A DNA stretch of 64,000 nucleotides from Adiantum capillus-veneris (taxonomy: Eukaryota; Streptophyta; Polypodiopsida; Polypodiales; Pteridaceae), in assembly GCA_014529385.2 (NCBI GenBank), contig CM043950.1, positions 66,726,935 to 66,790,934 of the forward strand, in the 5' to 3' direction. A program made the translations under genes and the position numbers. The notes under the pieces are model-generated. The model saw only the letters and a program-made list of their open reading frames with translations. It did no database searches and had not been told where the DNA came from. Positions 57,239-64,000 of the stretch are shown one piece after another; the first letter of the stretch is position 1, and the number at the start of each line of letters is the position of its first letter.

Positions 57239-58811
57239 ATCTTCACATCTTCAGCTATTCCAAGACACCTTGCCTTTTTGTGATTGGCCATCCTTATATG
57301 GATCGAAGCATTCATTGACATCTTGACGCCTACTTCCTTTATGATAGCCTCGGTCATGACACACACCTGGGCACCACCATCCACATATGCTTGCACTTCC
57401 GTCTTCTTTCCCAGCATAGCTTCAACTATTGGCAGCATATCCACTGGGTGACCAACCCTCAAAGATCACACCATGCTTTGATGCTTTTCCTTCTTGGAAG
57501 GAAGCCGCGTACTCACACACTTGGTCCATTGCCTCCTCAATTTAGCGTTCAAAGCCACCAACTGACCAAAAGATATACTTGCCTTTTGATTTCGTATGTC
57601 ATCGACAATATCATAGTCTTCAACACCTTGGCCAAAGAGGTAGTCCTTTGGACCAATTTTCCTTCTTCGCCGCCTCTTGCTACTCTCTGGTTTGTCTTCT
57701 ACCTTAGCCTTTCCTTTCCTTGCTCTTCTTCCCCTCTCTTCTTCTGTCTCTTTCTCCCTATCATGCCTAGCTCTCTTATTGGCCAAAACATCCACATCTT
57801 GATGCTCAAGGGTAATGATGTTAGTAGCTCTGCCTTCTCCATTTCCAGGCAACGGTTGTGGTTGTTGTTGCGGCGGTGGTGCTTCTACTGCCCGCTCTTG
57901 ATGATTTTCTTCTATTCTCCCTCGACCACATCCATATAAGGGGTATATCCCTCCTCTCTCTCTTGGTGGTTCAGGACAATCAGGGGCATAGTGACCCTCT
58001 TCATCGCAATTGTAGCATCTACCTTGTAGCCTTCGTCCCCTACTTCTCCGAGTTGGCCGCTCTTCTCTTTGGTTCCTATTCATTATATTAATTCTTAATT
58101 CTTGCAACTGACCGGCAAAATCATGCAAAACCCGGGCCGTAACGGGATCTGGACCTTGAACCACTCGCTCCACTCTATCATCCGTTGCCACAGGGACCAT
58201 TGGTTGCACCACAACTGGCTCAACGTGTGTCTGCCTTGCTCCCACCTCTTGATCTTCTTGCTCTTGGCCTCGGGAATTTCCACAGCTCTTTCAAATGTAG
58301 CAGGCTCCTCTTGATTGACCTTCTCCCTTACACTTGGATGGAGACAATCCATAAACTGACGCACTTTAAAAAAATCCCTTGGAGGTACTTGGGATGCCGC
58401 CTCTAATTGAACCCAAAGTCCTTTGAAGTGTTGCAAAAACTCTTTAAAGTTAGCATGAAAATCTTGTTGCAAACCTCTTAATTTTGTTGTCGCTTCTGTT
58501 GCGGTTAGTTTCTTTCTAAACCTGTCAAAAATTGCCAGCTTCACCTGCTCCCATGTTTGCTTTTTGTCTTCCTCTAAACCTTCAAACCACTTCCGAGCTT
58601 CTCCTTTGAGCGCAAGAGGAAATACATGAAGCTTTGCTTCGTCATTCACAATGTGCATACCAAGCGTATGCCACTCGAAGTCCGCAATCCAGTCCTTCAC
58701 ATCCTCCTTCCCTGTGAACATTGGCCGACTATAAGCCATCTCTTCAGAGTCGCTTTTCCCTTGCGTGAGTAACTTCACAAAAGTTGAAGTCTTGCATAAC
58801 CAAACCACCAC
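57239..58811 (-). pseudogene. gag: Tat-like gypsy gag and protease N-terminus
   Basis: Gag begins in the frame opening at 58811 (start of the retrotransposon gag core near 58740, with DWIADFEWHTLGMHIVND, LKGEARKWFEGL and LKFRKKLTATEA-like spacing). Near 58245 it passes by a one-base shift into the frame 58245-57466. That frame holds an intact CCHC knuckle CYNCDEEGHYAPDCP, a basic tail and the gag-pro linker. The next frame (57462 downward) encodes AYVDGGAQVCVMTEAII, the protease active-site loop with D-G-G in place of D-S/T-G, and runs into the LINE insertion. Confidence 0.88.
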
Positions 58812-58880
58812 TTTTCTTCAATGAAGCTCGAACTTCACAGCAAAACCGCTTCACCTGGGTGCACAACCGGCAAATTTCAG

Positions 58881-59470
58881 CTCCCCAACGGGATCGCCAA
58901 AGGATGATGGAGCAAAAGACGCCGTGCGCACACTCACACACCCAAACAACTCAGCACCACACAAGAAATTTACTTGAATTCCAACCCACACCCACCACCA
59001 CTCAAGAGTTCAATAAAAATACTACGCACAAGCTCAATTCAAACTCCAAACGCGTCGATCAACACTTGAAATCGCACTTGATGGTGACCAAAATATACAA
59101 GAAAAACCTTCAAAAACTCAAAAACTCTAGCCACAAAAGGCCTCTCTCAAACCATTGCAAAAGCTTCACTAAACTCCACTCTGTTGGACTCTTTGGAGTA
59201 GCGCCAACCCTAATGGCACCGATACAGGGTCACGTAGACTTGCAAAAAGCTGCACCTTCTTCCCACAATTCCTTGAACACACACATCCATGGAAACCTCA
59301 AAACTTCCATAGACTCTCCCAAGTGCAAAATTGAAGAGAGAAAGCTCTCATTCACTCCTCCATACACTTGAAAACAGGACGCGAACGCAACGAGACTGCA
59401 CCAAACAACCTGTAGGAACCCTGCTTCCTCCCACACACAGAGAGGTGAAAGTGCAAAGACTCGTCTTCAA
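58881..59470 (-). mobile_element. Primer site and 5' LTR region of the Tat-like element
   Basis: Minus strand TTGGCGATCCCGTTGGGGAG (58900-58881) lies upstream of gag, where a primer-binding site belongs. It resembles in layout the TTGGCGCCGTTGCCGGGGA type common in plant gypsy elements. A likely LTR end (CATCA) is at about 58905. DNA from there to 59470 is presumed LTR, cut off by LINE copy 3. No second LTR is present, so length and identity cannot be checked. Confidence 0.5.
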
Positions 59471-62060
59471 AAATTCTCTCCAAAACCACTCTCTAGGATC
59501 CCATTGCACTCATGTCAGAGGGCAGCTCTCCCAAGCCCAAAGCCTCCAATGACCTGTCTCAAGATCTGTTGGGTTAGGGTCGATAACACAAGTCCTCCCA
59601 CACATGCCTACTACTTGAATCCTCTGAAAACAGCACTCTGCAACCTATGGAGCCTCTATAGGGAGCTGTTGTCTCTAGAGGAGTAAGCCACTCAATTGGT
59701 AGAGCCTCTGTGATGTCCTAACCCATGCTCTACACCCCTCTCATGCCCTGTGGCTGGATGCTCTATACCTCCTCTGGCAAACCTGAGAACTGAAGCCAAT
59801 CGCCTAGAGTGCATGCTAGACCCTCTGCCATGGGACCCAAGAAACATTAGGCCTATTACCAACCAAGTAACCTCTTTGAGTGCTAACCATGGGGTTTCAA
59901 ACAAGGGGATGTCTCAAGCGCTCCTCCGTGCAAGTGGGTTGCTGCTCCAGGCCACATCGCAGCTGCTCCCAAGAGCGAAGCAGGCTCGCAGCAAATTGAT
60001 CCTCCAGTCTCCTGCTCAGACCAACTTTGCTTATCTCTGTAAAGATCGACCTGATGGAAGGTCTCCAAGGGCCTCCTGCATGAGGCACTCGAGCTCTAAG
60101 CCGCTGAAGCAACAACTTCCAGGGCTCCTGCCTTGGAAGCAGTCCTCTGACAACAAACTTCCCAAGAAGGGCTCTGCTCTGCTATGCTGAGTCTATGATC
60201 CCCAGCCCCCCTGAAACCAGCCCGTAGGGCGGTAAACTTTGGCTTTCACCCGAAATTCTTTACTTTAGACACACACAGAGAGCATTCAGAAAGGTAACCT
60301 GCGACGGGAATTAACACTTAAGCACACACACGGCTCGGAAGCTAGAATGCTCCGAGCAGATACTGACAACCTGTAGGCCGCAAAATTGGCACCCCTTTCG
60401 GTATTTCTTTATACTTTAAGAGGGTAAATTACAAGAAGTGTCCTGGGAATTCTTTACCTGTATCTAGCTAGATACCACCTGTTCTTGTAAAATTTCGGTA
60501 GCCGAACAACCCCAAAACTTGCTCGAAACCAATTCCCCTGCTGAAACTCACTTCCACTGACATAAACCCTCTGATTTCTGCCCAAAATCAGTAAATTCAG
60601 CACGCTGCCCTGTTTTTAGCCATAAACAGTCCCTGAACTGTCCTCTAACAGTGGGGCACTGCTCCCAATGGTTCTGTCATCCGTATGGCTGAAAAACAGA
60701 CTAAATTTAGCGCATAACTAGCGCTGAAAACGCACCTGTACAGTGCTCACGGGTGCCTACTTTTGGAGTAGCAGTTAGCTACTCCAGTTCCTGCTCAGAG
60801 AGGCTCTTGCCTCAGCAAAAACGAATAAGACCTCACATGAGTCAAATGAAGAGCCCTCTTGTGGGGCATCACATTACTGCACGTAGGGAAGAGAGAGAGC
60901 AGTGTGAGGACATGACTTCTTGCACTACACTGTACATGAGAGGGAAAGCTTGCAGTCAATAGCTCTTAACCTTTGACAAGAGCTTGCAAATGAGTCCTCC
61001 CAACTAGAAATCGAGCGCTACCTTCTTCTGCATGAGGAAAGTGCACCAGAAAGTGCCACTTGGCACATTTATAGGCAATTTCTCGTTTCGTGCTTGCCGC
61101 TTAAAAATCTCCTAATTTGTTGCTCAGTTGACTTTGCAGCAGAGTTCTAAAACGATTCCCTTGTCATTCCGGAGGTAATGACGCGAACAGATTTTGTGGC
61201 CCAAAATAGCAGTTCCCTAAATTTTAGGAGATGCTTCAGTTGGGCTCGCATTGGTCTTCTGACCATCTCCCCAATGGGACCGCATCCAAAAATGCAATGT
61301 GGCCCAAGTGTTGGGTCCTTTCCTTTCATGACCCCACCTTGGCACTACGCCTTTATTGAGTTCACTTCCTAGTATCCACCAACTTGCTAAGTGCGACGGG
61401 GGAACCTACATGATCTTGAACTGAGCCTAGACATCCCCTTACTATACGAATTCTAGTGCCGACCAACTTCCCGTCTGCGGGTGAAACTACCGTTCACATT
61501 GGCCATACAATATCCGACCATTTGCAACTTCAAAAAGAGGATCTCAAAAATTAAACAAAAATCATTGGAAAGAAACCAACTAAGGTTAGCAGTTGCACGT
61601 CCTCGTGACATAGTTAACAATTGCCACGTCCTTGTGACACCCCCCTGAGAACAAGGTAGAGTGATGACCTACCGGGCTACTTTGGCCCGGGCTAATTGAC
61701 GGTGTCGCGTCTTGACCATATAAAATTCTTGATCAGCCTCTCTAACTTGCTGATGCAGGAGCTCGAAAAGATCTAACAAGATGTAATGTACCACATAGTA
61801 GCCAACAACACCTGGTTGGCCACTACAACTTTGCCTGCCAAAGAGAGCCGTGTTGAACTCCAATGTAGCAACTTCCTCCTGATGGACAAGAGGAGGGAAG
61901 TAGTCTGCTGCTCAAGAGACAAATTCAGGCCAACCTAACAACCCAAGTAGCGAGCTGCAGTCCCTGTGGGAATCCATCTAAAGCCCTCACCTAGCGACCA
62001 ATCAGGCGTAGGAGCACTGCCAACCTAGAAAGCCACTATCTTCCTCTAGTTGATCCCTCA
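59471..62060 (-). mobile_element. LINE copy 3, internal fragment split by a solo LTR
   Basis: 59471-60211 matches LINE copy 1 from about 46080 to 46928, with a small deletion near 59660. The match resumes at 61640-62060 (copy 1 about 46952-47360). Both outer ends stop inside the RT and thumb region, and neither a poly-T nor a target duplication is seen. It is an excised or recombined fragment, not a simple insertion. Short frames such as 60115-59897 preserve the thumb-region protein. Confidence 0.85.
60212..61639 (+). mobile_element. Solo LTR (1.43 kb) in LINE copy 3
   Basis: It begins TGAAACCAGCCCG and ends CCTTGTGACA. The LINE sequence continues exactly across it (GATCCCCAGCC on the left, TGAGAACAAGG on the right). 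It sits in a C run, with six C on each side, consistent with a 5-bp duplication CCCCC. An internal TATA (CACATTTATAGGC at about 61066) fits an LTR promoter. The start matches the LTR at 44174. Two copies of CGTCCTCGTGACA/CGTCCTTGTGACA near the right end show a small internal duplication. Confidence 0.88.
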
Positions 62061-62449
62061 ATTATTGCAACTATATCTTGAAGCCTTTCAAATGGAACCC
62101 ACAGTGACTTGTGGAACTCACACTGACTTGATGTAGCTCTATAGAGCAATGTCCAGAGCATGGTTCATGATAATAAAAGGAGTAGTTAATCAATTGTTAT
62201 CTACTCTATCCCAACAAAACTTGAGTGCAAAAGTTTGTACTTGAGAGTACACCAGAAGACTTCTATGTTTGACATATGTGTGGTAGCCAGGTTGGTGGGA
62301 TTGTTTAATCGTCCAACACTACATTTCCAAAAGCATGTATATCTTAACTTTTCATCATAGAGTATATTTGATATCAAGACATGTCAGCATATATTATAAA
62401 AAGATAACATGCAAGCAAAGTCACTTGTAGTGTTTCAAGGGTGGGGTAT
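62061..62449. other. Spacer, nothing recognised
   Basis: AT-rich DNA between two LINE copies lying in opposite orientation. No frame, repeat or element end could be supported. Confidence 0.45.
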
Positions 62450-63270
62450 GTCTCGTTATGCTATACGCGCGCCACCCGCCACCATTACTGATTTCCCCCT
62501 ACGCCCTTGCGCTGTCGCTGCCGTCCATCAGAGCGTAGAGTGTTTGAGCCTCCCGAATCAATGTTTTATTTGTCGTCAGATGGGCCTTTTTGGGAAGGCC
62601 TGCCCACAAAGTCAACCCCAGCCTTCAAGGGCGGGCAAGCAATAGCAGACAGTCACAGGGATATGCAGGCAGAGCCACCCTCTGAGCATGGGGCTCAAGT
62701 GGAGGAGGGCTGGCAGGAGGTTCGTGGTTGGCGCCGACAAGGGCCACCATGCCAACCTAGCACTCAGAGTGGTCCACACGCTCCAGTCTAGCAGCAGTGG
62801 GTTCCCACAGGGAACCGTTTCAACCTTCTTTAGTAGGAAGAGGTTCCAGCTACACCCTCCACCTTAGCCTTACCCCTGACAGCCCAGCCCCCCCCTCCCT
62901 CCCAATTTCCCCTCCGCCTCCTTCCTTATCTTTCCCTCCTCGCCCTTCTTCCTCTGCCGCTCCCCGACCCCCCACTCCTCCTCCCGCTACCCCCCCTGCT
63001 TCCACCTCTCCTCTCGCTCCTGCCCCGCAGCCGTCCCAGGGGGCAGGACGATCCTTGGCTGCTAGGAGATCTCTTGGCAACGCCTTTGCCACCAGTCGCT
63101 TGGCAAGAGAGGGACAACCTTTCTTGCGAAACCCCCTTTTGGTGCCAACGTCTCCCTTCATAGCAGTTCCTAGTGGACCGACGAGCTTTGACATTTGTCG
63201 TCGGTGGGACTTCTGTGCCTACGGCTTTACACGTTTTCTTGGCGACCCTCACCAGACTTTGAGGTAGCCT
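62450..63270 (+). pseudogene. LINE copy 4 ORF1 C-terminal part
   Basis: The frames 62409-62645, 62507-62791 and 62797-63267 carry a CCHC-like knuckle (three ligands kept: CFICRQMGLFGKACP lacks the His), a linker with EEGWQEVRGWRRQGPP, a long Pro/Ser tract and the conserved end LARREGQPFL-type segment. Frame changes show decay. The arrangement mirrors ORF1 of LINE copy 2, including the Pro tract encoded there by poly-G. Confidence 0.8.
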
Positions 63271-64000
63271 GTTTTAGAGTTCATGTACTGTTCCTTGCAG
63301 CTAGGGGGATAGAGGCCTAGGACTGTGCGGTTGGCTTCTCTTTTCCCCTTTGTGGCAGGGACCAATCTAAGTGGACTTTGCACTCACTGTTGGAGTGGCT
63401 GCAGGCACAGGCCCTTGAGTTCTCTCACCACATGGGAGACCTAGGGGTTAAAGGCTTGGTTCAGACTTTGTGGCCGTTGGCCAAGTTCTCAGTGACACCT
63501 CCAGACTCGGAGGGATGTAGACACATTGTGGTTCACTTCTTTGCTGACACGCAGAGCCCGCCATGCTATGTAAACATACATTAGGACTCCTGGACAGAGG
63601 AGGTTGCCTCGCGAACGGCTAGTTCTACTTGGGCTTGGGCTAGACACTCTTTGTAGTCACGCCTATCTCGAGGATGCTGAGATGCAGATTATTCTCCATC
63701 GAAGCTAGCCTCAAAGATAGCACAATTAGTTGCTGCTGCAACATCACTTCTCTCTCTCGCTCTCCATAAGAATCGTCTCATGGAATGTGCAATGATTAAG
63801 TGGGCCTCAGTTTCAGTATTAGAGGGGCCGTGAGAGCTGCATAAGACAATGTGGTTAGCTTTTGCGTGGACTTGGACCTGGTGGCATCCAAGGAGGGGCA
63901 TGCATGAATATTGTGGACCCTTGGCAGCACGCCATTGTGGACATAGGTATCATTGTGCCTGGTAGGGCTCAATGGATTACTATGCAGGTTCAGGTTTGCC
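62450..64000 (+). mobile_element. LINE copy 4, plus strand, runs off the window
   Basis: From about 62450 the sequence matches the end of ORF1 of LINE copy 2, in the opposite orientation. It includes the knuckle LPNQCFICRQMGLFGKACP (62540-62600), the Pro-rich part, and REGQPFLRNP...FTRFLGD (to 63267). It continues through the inter-ORF segment (FFADTQSPPCYVNIH, 63538-63582) to an endonuclease start at about 63767 (IRIVSWNVQ followed by a stop). Endonuclease-like sequence continues to the window edge (VPGRAQWITMQVQV). The start of ORF1 with DUF4283 is missing. It is more diverged than copies 1 and 2, and several stops are present. Confidence 0.85.

Noticed and set aside
55546-57318. Plus-strand Gly/Arg-rich frames of 291 and 213 codons
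   Set aside because: Antisense of the GC-rich ORF1 and 5' leader of LINE copy 2; their length comes from low stop frequency in G-rich DNA.

Overview
This is a stretch of a large, repeat-rich land-plant nuclear genome. Almost everything recognisable is transposable-element DNA in various stages of decay: Ty3/gypsy and Ty1/copia LTR retrotransposons and plant L1-type LINEs, with long (CA), (CT), (GA) and (AAAT) microsatellites between them. Spliceosomal introns, TATA boxes, a chromodomain gypsy element, a dual-RNase-H (Tat-like) gypsy element and L1 elements with a zf-RVT tail all point to a plant. The sequence alone does not give the lineage. Spacer composition and the style of the elements are compatible with a fern or other non-angiosperm, but that is a weak inference. 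No rRNA or tRNA gene and no intact single-copy cellular gene was recognised.

Layout. 1-5.7 kb: 3' two thirds of a chromodomain Ty3/gypsy element (+), with three in-frame stops and a 3' LTR carrying a CCAAT-box array and (CA)n. 5.7-9.7 kb: decayed Ty1/copia element (-). 9.7-15.9 kb: an LTR element (+) with no recognisable pol, a broken coiled-coil ORF, a repeated 16-bp palindrome in its leader and a clean 3' LTR (14965-15897). 15.9-20.5 kb: AT-rich spacer containing a 1.3-kb TIR element in a TTAA target. 20.6-21.8 kb: an unrecognised frameshifted gene (+), followed by a strong 69-bp hairpin. 22.4-26.8 kb: the most unusual part, all on the minus strand: a divergent histone H3-like gene with its own TATA box, and just upstream a multi-intron, transposase-like gene with one premature stop. 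27-40 kb: mostly anonymous spacer, microsatellites, duplicated segments and traces of copia elements. 40-45.1 kb: rearranged gypsy element (+) with an antisense copia gag inside it, between two LTRs in opposite orientation. 45.1-62.1 kb: a nest of insertions. A Tat-like gypsy element (-) is split in its protease gene by a 6-kb LINE with a 16-bp target duplication. A 5'-truncated LINE abuts its integrase. A third LINE fragment abuts its 5' LTR and is itself split by a 1.43-kb solo LTR. 62.4-64 kb: a fourth LINE copy in the opposite orientation, running off the window.

Nothing here forms a working pathway. The interest lies in (i) the histone H3-like gene beside a transposase-like gene, (ii) several structured non-coding elements (palindrome series, hairpin, CCAAT array, TTAA element), and (iii) a clear relative chronology of nested insertions. 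Coordinates of element ends are read by eye; those supported by target duplications or terminal inverted repeats are noted as such.
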